Shown: in pieces, positions 1 to 5,586 of the stretch
Numbering within the stretch: position 1 is the stretch's first letter
How the letters are laid out: each line of letters starts with the position of its first letter
Assembly (NCBI GenBank): GCA_022572905.1
Contig: JACZUZ010000159.1
Location: 1-5,586 of the forward strand
Length of the DNA stretch: 5,586 nucleotides
Direction of reading: 5' to 3'
Source: Candidatus Zixiibacteriota bacterium
GTDB lineage: Bacteria; Zixibacteria; MSB-5A5; GN15; JACZUZ01
The notes under the pieces: generated by a model
What the model saw: only the letters and a program-made list of their open reading frames with translations
The model's database searches: none
What the model was told of the DNA's origin: nothing
Made by a program: the position numbers and the translations under genes

Positions 1-762
1 GTCTTTGGAATGGAAGATGTTAGCCCCAATCTCGGTGGTTACGCCGGAAGCGATTATTTGTTTGTGTTTTACGTCAATGATCGCGATCCCGGCGCCGCTG
101 TTCTGGGAGAGGGAAGTTGGGTTCTCAATGCGCTCAGAGTATTTAAATTCGGTTGCGTCGAGAGTGTCTCTTCCGCAGTTCTGTCGAGTTCGCTGGAGAA
201 GGGACAGGCCATTGATACATCTTCTCATGTAGACCCCGGTACAGACTCAACTGTTCTATGGATACTGGAGAACATCGGCAAAAATGACTTGACCTATTCA
301 ATTGACAGTATCATAACCGACCCACCCGGAAATATCACACTAACTGGCGCAAGCGGATTCATTAGTTCCGGAGCTAGTAACTTTGATACTCTAACTTTGA
401 TCTTGAACGCAACCAAAATCACGATAAATGAAACGACCGCACACGCTGACATTTATATGAGCGGAAATTTTCAGACATCGCCGTGTGTGTTTGAAATTGA
501 TTATTCGATTTTAGACACATCGTTGTGTTGCGTTTTGCCCGGTGACGCTGACGGCGGCGGTGATGTAAATATTGCTGACGCGGTCTATATTACTAGTTAC
601 GCCTTTGTTGAGGGGAGTCCAGCCCCACCCTGCTGCGAGGAGTCAGACGCCGATGGTGGCGGAGATGTTAACATTGGCGACGCGATTTACATAGTGATTT
701 ACATTTTCCAGGATGGTCCGGAGCCTGTATGCCCGAGCCAAAACAATTTGATCTGCCTGTAA
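1..762 (+). CDS. Secreted dockerin-repeat protein, C-terminal part (5' end outside window)
   Basis: The frame is open from base 1 and ends at TAA 760-762, giving 253 residues of a longer protein. The ATG at base 10 is internal: the three codons before it are in frame and align with the downstream paralogue, so the gene starts to the left of the window. Residues 1-50 match the end of the propeller-like body of the neighbour (G-G-Y-A-G, N-D-R-x-P-G-A-A, E-G-S-W). About 55-175 is a beta-rich, Ig-like segment. Two dockerin-type Ca-binding loops follow, at about 182-193 and 216-227 (D-A-D-G-G-G-D-V-N-I-A/G-D), framed by Cys pairs (C-C, P-P-C-C) and ending in C-L. By my hand count about 57% of residues are identical to residues 482-734 of the neighbour. 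Family knowledge suggests an exported protein whose tail serves attachment or sorting; no cohesin partner is visible. The catalytic or binding role of the missing N-terminal part is unknown. Confidence 0.85.
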   Translation, partial: VFGMEDVSPNLGGYAGSDYLFVFYVNDRDPGAAVLGEGSWVLNALRVFKFGCVESVSSAVLSSSLEKGQAIDTSSHVDPGTDSTVLWILENIGKNDLTYSIDSIITDPPGNITLTGASGFISSGASNFDTLTLILNATKITINETTAHADIYMSGNFQTSPCVFEIDYSILDTSLCCVLPGDADGGGDVNIADAVYITSYAFVEGSPAPPCCEESDADGGGDVNIGDAIYIVIYIFQDGPEPVCPSQNNLICL

Positions 763-775
763 GGTTTGATATGGC

Positions 776-813
776 CGACTGAAAAACAGCGAAGCGCCCC
801 TCTGCGGCGCGAC
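776..813 (+). repeat. Conserved post-stop element, copy A
   Basis: This is a 38-base non-coding segment starting 14 bases after the stop codon of the first gene. It matches 3061-3098 at 34 of 38 positions, including an uninterrupted 20-base block (789-808 against 3074-3093), and lies at exactly the same distance from the stop in both copies. It holds a possible 5-bp hairpin, GCGCC (794-798) with GGCGC (806-810), and the sequence GCGAAGC (789-795), which is known as a very stable DNA mini-hairpin. No T-tract follows, so it is not a classic intrinsic terminator. Its function is unknown; it could be a transcript-end structure, a processing site or a genome-wide repeat. Confidence 0.6.
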
Positions 814-830
814 AGGGAATTGACTTTAGT

Positions 831-836
831 GGGAGG
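831..836 (+). promoter_or_regulatory. Ribosome binding site for the 843 start
   Basis: GGGAGG lies 6 bases before the ATG at 843. This strong Shine-Dalgarno match, together with the signal peptide encoded right after the ATG, fixes the start of the second dockerin gene. Confidence 0.8.
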
Positions 837-842
837 AAAATC

Positions 843-3047
843 ATGAGAAAACTAATAGTAATAATCATTCTCGCGCTGGGGGTCTGCGCGCAAACCACTG
901 GAGCCGTGACTTTCGGAGTGGGGAAGCGGGTAGGGCTGACATTTTATGATAATCAAAAGGAAGGCTCCATGAATCGTCAGCTCGCCACACGGGGGTTCGA
1001 TCATTGCATTTATTTTAGTTGGTCTAACTCGGACAATAATTCAGCGGTAGGCGGGTTAAACGTAAGAGGAAACACCTGGGACGCAAGTTTAGGTGGTCTT
1101 TCTGAGCCGCAAGGTCTGGGAATTGACATAGGAGGCGACCTAGGTCCACCGACTCGAGGTTTCTCAACTACGCAGGATGCTTTTCAAAGCGGCACTAGCG
1201 TAATAGCTCTACACTGGGATCCAGTAAGCGCCGTTCCCTTTAATTTCCGTCCGAATGTATTTATTGACGATATACCATGCTTGGTGGATTTTGTCGAACT
1301 ATTTTCCGGCGGAATAGTTCCTGAATCGCTCTGGGTGGATTCGCTCAGCTCAGGGGGTACCTATTTCGCCTGGCCGCGAGTGGCGGCAACTGATGACGGG
1401 GTATGCGGAAAGATGATTCATCTTGTAATTCACGATAACGGCCAGAGCGGCAAATACATGTACATTCGCCGAACTATCGGAGCTGGCGGTTCCACTGATT
1501 CAAACTGGACCGACGGATATATATTCGGGCAGGGCGGATTCCGCACTCCGGCCATCACCGCCTCGCGTCAATCGCAAAAAGTCGGAATTGCCTGGAGTGG
1601 TGGGCGCGGCGATGGAACCGAGTTCGGCGCGTCGGTAGACCGATACGATGGCGACACCTCCGGCCAGTGGGACAATGATCTTTATTACATGGAATCGCAG
1701 GATTGCGGCGCAACCTGGGGACCGATACGCAATATCACCCAGTACCCCGATGACTCGCCCGGCGGTTTCAGAGCGCATGCGCGAGTGACAGTCATCTATG
1801 ATTCACGCGACAGCCTGCACATGGCTTGGGCGGCGGCCAAGTGGAACGGATATAGCGGACCGTTCAGATACAGCGGAAAGATTTTGCACTATGACACTGA
1901 ATCAAAAGCGGTGCGCACAGCGGTAAATGGTCAATGGAACCCGCGCAAGTGTAATGGCGGCGCTTACAATCTCAATGTTACCCAGCCTCAACTTTCGGTC
2001 TGCGACAACAAGCTCTATCTAAGTTATGTCGAATTCGCCAATCCACTGCGCGGTCACGGCGATGATTGCCATGTCCGCTACCCAAGCGACCCAACCGGCG
2101 CCGCCAATGGAGATATAATGCTCACCGTTTCGGACAATTGGGGTTACAACTGGGATTACCCGCGCGGCCTGACAAAAACTTACACGCCAGATTGCGACAC
2201 AATTCCCGGTGGAGCGAATCTCGATTGCCAGTCCGACACCTGGCATTCGGCGACACGATACGGAATAGATATCACGGGTGATGATTTCGACGGACTGCCG
2301 GATGTAAGCGACAGCATTGGCGGTTATGCTGGCAATGATTATATCTTTGTGCAATACATCAACGACCGCGAACCCGGAGCGGCGATTCTCAACGAAGGGT
2401 CCTGGACCTTGAGCACAGTTCGCGCGTTTCGGTTCGGTTGTGTTGAAGACGTGGCCTCGGCAGTTCTGTCGAGTTCGCTGGAAGCAGGACAGACGATTGA
2501 TTCGAGTTTTCATGTTTTTCCGGGTAATAGTGTGCCAATTCCCTGGGTATTAGAGAACACAGGCAAGAACGACCTTACTTATAACTTAAATATTACAAGC
2601 ATCAGCCCGGCTGGAAATATATCCGTGGCCGGACCTAGTGGTTTTATCAGCGCTGGGGCAAACAATTCTGAAACGCTGACATTAACTCTCAACGCAAACA
2701 ACGATACAGCGCGTCAGTACCTAAACGCAGTCATTGTCATTGATGGCAACTTTGCATCCTCTCCTGATACGTTCCGAATTGAATATGCAGTTGTAGACAC
2801 ATCATCGTGTTGCGATCTACCCGGTGACGCTGACGATGGCGGTGATGTTAACATCGGTGACGCTATCTTTATCTTGAAGTATATCTTTGTTTCAGATAGC
2901 CCTAAGCCTCCCTGCTGTGATCAGGCTGACGCAGACGGTGGCGGCGATGTTAATATCGGAGACATAAGTTATATCGTGAGTTTGGCCCTCGTAGAAAATA
3001 GTCCGGGGGCGGTCTGCCCGAATCCGGGTGGATTAGTGTGCCTGTAA
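843..3047 (+). CDS. Secreted sialidase-like (BNR/Asp-box) propeller protein with Ig-like segment and dockerin pair
   Basis: This is a complete 734-residue protein. Residues 1 to about 20 form a signal peptide (M-R-K, then a hydrophobic I/V/L run, then A-Q-T-T-G-A), so it is exported. Residues about 25-480 are rich in beta strands and carry one perfect Asp box, S-Q-D-C-G-A-T-W at 285-292, and one near match, S-D-N-W-G-Y-N-W at 430-437; these mark sialidase-type propeller blades. Sialidase catalytic residues cannot be assigned by eye, so enzyme activity is not claimed. About 537-655 is an Ig-like segment. Residues 656-734 hold two dockerin-type loops (662-673 and 696-707) with Cys at 656-657, 691-692, 725 and 733. 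The dockerins probably bind Ca2+ and serve attachment or sorting. The gene lies 80 bases after a paralogous gene, probably co-transcribed with it unless the intervening element ends transcription. Confidence 0.85.
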   Translation: MRKLIVIIILALGVCAQTTGAVTFGVGKRVGLTFYDNQKEGSMNRQLATRGFDHCIYFSWSNSDNNSAVGGLNVRGNTWDASLGGLSEPQGLGIDIGGDLGPPTRGFSTTQDAFQSGTSVIALHWDPVSAVPFNFRPNVFIDDIPCLVDFVELFSGGIVPESLWVDSLSSGGTYFAWPRVAATDDGVCGKMIHLVIHDNGQSGKYMYIRRTIGAGGSTDSNWTDGYIFGQGGFRTPAITASRQSQKVGIAWSGGRGDGTEFGASVDRYDGDTSGQWDNDLYYMESQDCGATWGPIRNITQYPDDSPGGFRAHARVTVIYDSRDSLHMAWAAAKWNGYSGPFRYSGKILHYDTESKAVRTAVNGQWNPRKCNGGAYNLNVTQPQLSVCDNKLYLSYVEFANPLRGHGDDCHVRYPSDPTGAANGDIMLTVSDNWGYNWDYPRGLTKTYTPDCDTIPGGANLDCQSDTWHSATRYGIDITGDDFDGLPDVSDSIGGYAGNDYIFVQYINDREPGAAILNEGSWTLSTVRAFRFGCVEDVASAVLSSSLEAGQTIDSSFHVFPGNSVPIPWVLENTGKNDLTYNLNITSISPAGNISVAGPSGFISAGANNSETLTLTLNANNDTARQYLNAVIVIDGNFASSPDTFRIEYAVVDTSSCCDLPGDADDGGDVNIGDAIFILKYIFVSDSPKPPCCDQADADGGGDVNIGDISYIVSLALVENSPGAVCPNPGGLVCL

Positions 3048-3098
3048 GTTTTAAGCTCGTCGACTGAAAAGTGGCGAAGCGCCCCTCTGCGGCACGAC
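2286..3098 (+). repeat. Tandem-duplicated segment, second copy (first copy at 1-813)
   Basis: Bases 1-813 and 2286-3098 are homologous at a constant offset of 2285. The offset holds at residue-level anchors, at a 23-base identical coding block (175-197 against 2460-2482), at both stop codons (762 and 3047) and at the post-stop element. Two single-residue indels in the coding part cancel each other. The copies are old at protein level (about 57% identity by hand count). The first copy continues beyond the left edge, so the full duplicated length, probably one whole gene, cannot be seen. Confidence 0.85.
3061..3098 (+). repeat. Conserved post-stop element, copy B
   Basis: This is the second copy of the 38-base element, again starting 14 bases after a TAA stop. 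It differs from copy A at four positions (785-788 region and 809 in copy A). The long hairpin of copy A is weakened here (GCGCC 3079-3083 faces GGCAC 3091-3095), but a local GGCG-AAG-CGCC stem (3073-3083) is better than in copy A. The two copies therefore do not support one single fold by covariation. Confidence 0.6.
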
Positions 3099-3149
3099 CG
3101 GCGCATAGGCAGATGTCCCGTTAATCTTCCATATCTACTCCCCCTGTAT

Positions 3150-3178
3150 TTGTTCTCTTTGTAATACAGCCATATATT
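3150..3178 (+). promoter_or_regulatory. Possible promoter for the DUF1028 gene
   Basis: TTGTTC (3150-3155) and TATATT (3173-3178) are separated by 17 bases, the spacing of a sigma-70 type promoter. The -10 box matches 5 of 6 and the -35 box only 3 of 6. It sits in the 203-base gap before the DUF1028 gene and would give a leader of about 65 bases. The gap is locally AT-rich, so a chance match is possible. Apart from the conserved post-stop element and the ribosome binding site, I see nothing else in this gap. Confidence 0.3.
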
Positions 3179-3233
3179 GTCCTTTCATAGGATACGCCCA
3201 AGCGAGAAGGCGTTTTGATCTTACACATCCAAC

Positions 3234-3240
3234 GGAAGGG
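3234..3240 (+). promoter_or_regulatory. Ribosome binding site that decides the 3251 start
   Basis: GGAAGGG lies 10 bases before the ATG at 3251. An in-frame TTG at 3215 would add 12 residues in front of the signal peptide and has no comparable site upstream, so the ATG is preferred. Confidence 0.65.
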
Positions 3241-3250
3241 AATTCTTATT

Positions 3251-4273
3251 ATGCGAAAATTCGTAACGTCCGCGCTTCTATCCACACTTCTGGTTTCAAT
3301 CACGACAACCACGCACACATTGGCACAAGAAAAGCCCCTGGTGCAACCAGCGCCAGCGCCGCTGGTTAGCACATACTCAATAGTCGCCTATGACAGCGCC
3401 ACGGGGCGCTTCGGCGCCGCGGTGCAGTCGCACTGGTTCAAAGTCGCCGATGTAATCTGGGCCGAGCCGGGAGTTGGCGCTGTGGCTACCCAATCGTTAG
3501 CGGATTTCCGCTACGGACCTCTCGGGCTTCAGATGATGCGCATGGGCAAGAGCGCCAGTGAGGCGCTTGACGGAATCATTGCCAGCGATCCGCAAAGCCG
3601 CGTACGCCAGGTGGCCATGGTAAACAAAAACAGCGTCGCCGCGCACACAGGTTCGCACTGCATTGACGAAGCGGGCGACCAAACCGGAACAACCCCCGAC
3701 GGAATAATTTACAGCGTGCAAGCGAATCTTATGCGCAACGCAACTGTCTGGCCTGCCATGGCGGAAGCTTTTGAAAACGCCGAGGGCGATCTGGCAGAGC
3801 GAATGATGATCGCGCTTGAAGCCGCCGAAGCCGAGGGCGGAGATATTCGCGGGCGCCAGTCCGCGGCGCTTTTGGTTGTGCGCGCCGAAACAACCGGCCA
3901 GTCCTGGCGCGATAATGTTTTCGAAGTGCGCGTTGACGATTCACCTGAGCCTTTGAAGGAACTGCGCAGACTGCTGGCGATTTCGCGCGCATACGAAGAA
4001 ATGAATCGCGGTGACGAACTTATCGCCGAAAACAAACTCGATGAAGCGGGCGCGGCCTATGCCAGAGCCGCTGAACTTTCACCGGGGAACGTTGAGATTC
4101 TTTTTTGGCATGCGGTCACGCTCGCGGGCGCCGATCAACTCGACCGCGCGCTACCGATTTTTAAGGAAGTGTTCGCGGCTGACACAAGCTGGCGGGAACT
4201 AATCCCGCGCCTCGCCAAAGCGGAACTGCTACCTGACGATGAAAAGATGATTAAGAGGATTCTGAGGGAGTGA
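3251..4273 (+). CDS. Secreted DUF1028 family protein with TPR-like C-terminus
   Basis: The protein has 340 residues from the ATG at 3251. Residues 1-25 are a signal peptide (M-R-K-F, hydrophobic core, cleavage likely at T-L-A before Q-E-K), followed by a short Pro/Ala linker. Residues about 40-247 match DUF1028: T-Y-S-I-V-A-Y-D near 41-48, G-V-G-A-V-A-T-Q-S at 74-82, Y-G-P-L-G-L at 88-93, R-Q-V-A-M-V, H-T-G-S-H-C at 132-137, Y-S-V-Q-A-N-L at 154-160, A-E-R-M near 182-185, G-R-Q-S-A-A-L-L-V-V at 201-210, and the closing V-D-D-S-P-x-P-L-x-E-L-R-R-L-L. The family has an Ntn-hydrolase-like fold, but its substrate is not established. Residues about 250-312 resemble a TPR helix pair (N-K-L-D-E-A-x-x-A-Y-A-R-A-A-E-L-S-P-G-N), suggesting protein contacts. 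The gene is GC-richer than its neighbours (39 of 60 bases at 3841-3900). It sits 203 bases after the dockerin gene and 77 before the next, so co-transcription is uncertain. Confidence 0.9.
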   Translation: MRKFVTSALLSTLLVSITTTTHTLAQEKPLVQPAPAPLVSTYSIVAYDSATGRFGAAVQSHWFKVADVIWAEPGVGAVATQSLADFRYGPLGLQMMRMGKSASEALDGIIASDPQSRVRQVAMVNKNSVAAHTGSHCIDEAGDQTGTTPDGIIYSVQANLMRNATVWPAMAEAFENAEGDLAERMMIALEAAEAEGGDIRGRQSAALLVVRAETTGQSWRDNVFEVRVDDSPEPLKELRRLLAISRAYEEMNRGDELIAENKLDEAGAAYARAAELSPGNVEILFWHAVTLAGADQLDRALPIFKEVFAADTSWRELIPRLAKAELLPDDEKMIKRILRE

Positions 4274-4300
4274 GCGGGAATGCAGCCGAGCAGATTTCGC

Positions 4301-4328
4301 TTGATCTTCTCAGAAATAGAAGTATATT
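4301..4328 (+). promoter_or_regulatory. Possible promoter for the SBBP gene
   Basis: TTGATC (4301-4306) and TATATT (4323-4328) are 16 bases apart, matching the sigma-70 consensus at 4 of 6 and 5 of 6 positions. It lies in the 77-base gap after the DUF1028 gene and would start transcription roughly 15 bases before the ATG at 4351. The surrounding sequence is AT-rich, so this is a tentative call. Confidence 0.3.
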
Positions 4329-4350
4329 TGAGTAGTTGATAGGCAGAACT

Positions 4351-5586
4351 ATGCTTAAAATTAATCCACCTGACTGGCGTCTAATTGCTAGCTTTCTTGT
4401 TGTCTTAATGACTTTAACAGCGCAACCAGCCTACTCAAACGAATCAATCAAAGCGGACGGGTTGAATGGCAAACTGTCAAATGTCCAGATAACCAAAAAC
4501 ATCGCCTCAATGCCGCTGGCCTTTACAAAGAATCAGGGTCAATGGGATGATAAGGTTTCATTCCGAGCTAATGCTAATGGAGCCACTATGTGGTTTAGTC
4601 CCGACGGCGCCTATTATCAGTTCACCCGGTCAATACCGACTGATGAACTAAATGCTGACTCTGTCAATCCGATGTATGACCGGTTTGATCGCGAGCCCAT
4701 ACAGTATGAGACGATGATGATTAAAGCCTCATTTATGGGAGCCAATCCCAACCCACGAATGATTGGTGTTGAAATGTTGAACTACAAGTGCAATTACTTC
4801 ATCGGAAACGACCCGAATGAATGGCATACCGATGTTCCTAATTATAGCGCTGTATTGTATGAACAGATTTATGACGGTATAAACCTAAAATACTATGGCG
4901 ACGGCAAAAAGATGGAGTATGACTTTATTGTCTCTCCCGGCGCTGACTATTCGCAGATAAAGATACAATATGAAAGCGCCAAATCTGTCACAATTAACGC
5001 TAATGGTCAATTGGTAGTTGAAACCAAATGGGGTGAAGTTGTTGAACAAACCCCTGTTATTTATCAGCTGAATAATAACTCCCGTATTACTGTTGTCGGA
5101 GAATACAAAATACATGATGACAATTCCTTTGGTTTTAAACTTAGCAGCTACAATCCCGATTTGCCATTGGTCATTGACCCGATTTTATCTTACAGCACCT
5201 ACTTAGGTGGTAGTAGTGGAGATTTTGGCACTGGCATCGCAGTAGACGCTTCCGGCAACGCTTATATTACTGGCTACACTCCTTCCACAAATTTTCCAAC
5301 TGAGGGTGAATACCAAACCTATCAGGGTGCTGGCGATGTCTTTGTAACCAAACTAAATTCTTCCGGCAATTCCTTGGTTTACAGCACTTATCTGGGGGGA
5401 AGTGGAAGTGAACGGGGCACTGGCATCGCGGTGAACGACTCTGGCAATGCTTATATTACCGGCCGCACTACTTCCACCGATTTCCCAACTGAGGGTGAAT
5501 ACCAAACCTATCAGGGCGGTACCGATGCCTTTGTGACCAAATTAAATAGTTTCGGTAATGCTTTGGCTTACAGCACTTATCTGGGC
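4351..5586 (+). CDS. Secreted SBBP-repeat beta-propeller protein, N-terminal part (3' end outside window)
   Basis: The frame is open from the ATG at 4351 to the right edge, 412 residues with no stop. Residues 1 to about 29 are a signal peptide (charged start, L-I-A-S-F-L-V-V-L-M core, likely cleavage after P-A-Y-S). Residues about 55-280 match the domain that usually precedes SBBP repeats (DUF7948 in my recollection): F-T-K-N-Q-G-Q-W-D-D at 58-67, G-A-T-M-W-F at 77-82, C-N-Y-F-I-G-N-D-P at 147-155, W-H-T-D-V-P-N-Y at 158-165, Y-D-G-I-N-L-K-Y-Y-G at 174-183, M-E-Y-D-F-I-V-S-P-G-A-D at 188-199 and L-P-L-V-I-D-P at 271-277. SBBP propeller repeats start at 281 (Y-S-T-Y-L-G-G). Family members are large exported surface proteins, often with C-terminal sorting or adhesion domains; that part is missing here. 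The ribosome binding site is weak (AGG at 4341-4343). Base composition is AT-rich (22 G/C in 60 at 4981-5040). Confidence 0.88.
   Translation, partial: MLKINPPDWRLIASFLVVLMTLTAQPAYSNESIKADGLNGKLSNVQITKNIASMPLAFTKNQGQWDDKVSFRANANGATMWFSPDGAYYQFTRSIPTDELNADSVNPMYDRFDREPIQYETMMIKASFMGANPNPRMIGVEMLNYKCNYFIGNDPNEWHTDVPNYSAVLYEQIYDGINLKYYGDGKKMEYDFIVSPGADYSQIKIQYESAKSVTINANGQLVVETKWGEVVEQTPVIYQLNNNSRITVVGEYKIHDDNSFGFKLSSYNPDLPLVIDPILSYSTYLGGSSGDFGTGIAVDASGNAYITGYTPSTNFPTEGEYQTYQGAGDVFVTKLNSSGNSLVYSTYLGGSGSERGTGIAVNDSGNAYITGRTTSTDFPTEGEYQTYQGGTDAFVTKLNSFGNALAYSTYLG
5191..5586 (+). repeat. 189-bp tandem repeats encoding SBBP blades
   Basis: Units start at 5191, 5380 and 5569, an exact 189-base (63-residue) period; the third runs off the window after 18 bases. 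Units 1 and 2 share 48 of 63 residues and a 32-base identical block (5296-5327 against 5485-5516). Each unit has the SBBP pattern Y-S-T-Y-L-G-G, G-I-A-V, S-G-N-A-Y-I-T-G, S-T-x-F-P-T and F-V-T-K-L-N-S. Confidence 0.92.

Noticed and set aside
794..810. GCGCC/GGCGC hairpin as an intrinsic terminator of the first gene.
   Set aside because: No run of T follows, and the pairing is broken in the second copy of the element.
820..825. TTGACT as a -35 box for the second dockerin gene.
   Set aside because: Only 17 bases remain before the ATG at 843, leaving no room for a -10 box and a transcript start.
763..846. The frame stays open after the first TAA for 27 codons and ends in a TGA overlapping the ATG of the next gene; the second gene also stays open after its stop (to 3164). 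This could suggest stop readthrough.
   Set aside because: Open runs of 27 and 38 codons are likely by chance. Three of the four differences in the shared element would change the amino acid, so it does not evolve like coding sequence. A strong ribosome binding site serves the next ATG.
2019..2513. 164-residue open frame on the - strand.
   Set aside because: It lies fully inside the dockerin gene, has no recognisable domain or ribosome binding site, and the + frame has clear homology and motifs.
3215..3250. Upstream TTG start for the DUF1028 gene.
   Set aside because: It would place 12 residues before a well-formed signal peptide, and the ribosome binding site at 3234-3240 fits the ATG at 3251.
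3709..4035. 108-residue open frame on the - strand, Ser/Arg-rich.
   Set aside because: It is a shadow of the GC-rich DUF1028 gene; its low-complexity composition reflects the opposite strand of Ala/Glu-rich codons.
4306..4322. Inverted repeat CTTCT/AGAAG after the DUF1028 gene as a terminator.
   Set aside because: The stem has only 5 weak base pairs, with no T-tract after it; it also falls between the two boxes of the possible promoter.

Overview
The window reads as a stretch of bacterial chromosome that encodes exported proteins. All four genes are on the + strand. The three whose starts are visible begin with a signal peptide, and the first is cut by the left edge. The combination of duplicated dockerin-type Ca-binding tails (D-A-D-x-G-G-D-V-N-I-x-D), a sialidase-like propeller with a dockerin tail, a secreted DUF1028 protein and an SBBP-repeat protein with its usual N-terminal domain is common in uncultured lineages such as Zixibacteria and relatives in the FCB group. 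That placement is an inference from family knowledge; no rRNA or marker gene is present to confirm it.

Layout: 1-762 is the C-terminal third of a secreted protein (Ig-like segment plus two dockerin repeats). 843-3047 is a complete 734-residue paralogue with a signal peptide, a BNR/Asp-box propeller-like body, the same Ig-like segment and the same dockerin pair. The two genes form a tandem duplication at a constant offset of 2285 bases. The similarity continues past the stop codons into a short non-coding island (776-813 and 3061-3098) that is better conserved than the coding sequence. 3251-4273 encodes a secreted DUF1028 (Ntn-hydrolase-like) protein with a TPR-like C-terminus and is visibly more GC-rich. 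4351-5586 is the start of an AT-richer SBBP beta-propeller protein made of 63-residue (189-bp) tandem repeats, cut by the right edge.

How the genes work together: nothing shows a shared pathway. The two dockerin proteins are probably co-inherited surface or extracellular proteins. The DUF1028 and SBBP genes may be separate transcription units, because each has a plausible promoter-like pair upstream. I saw no RNA genes, CRISPR array, transposase, integrase, toxin-antitoxin pair or defence genes. I do not see convincing evidence of a new multi-gene system. The most unexplained signal is the conserved element after the stop codons of the two paralogues.
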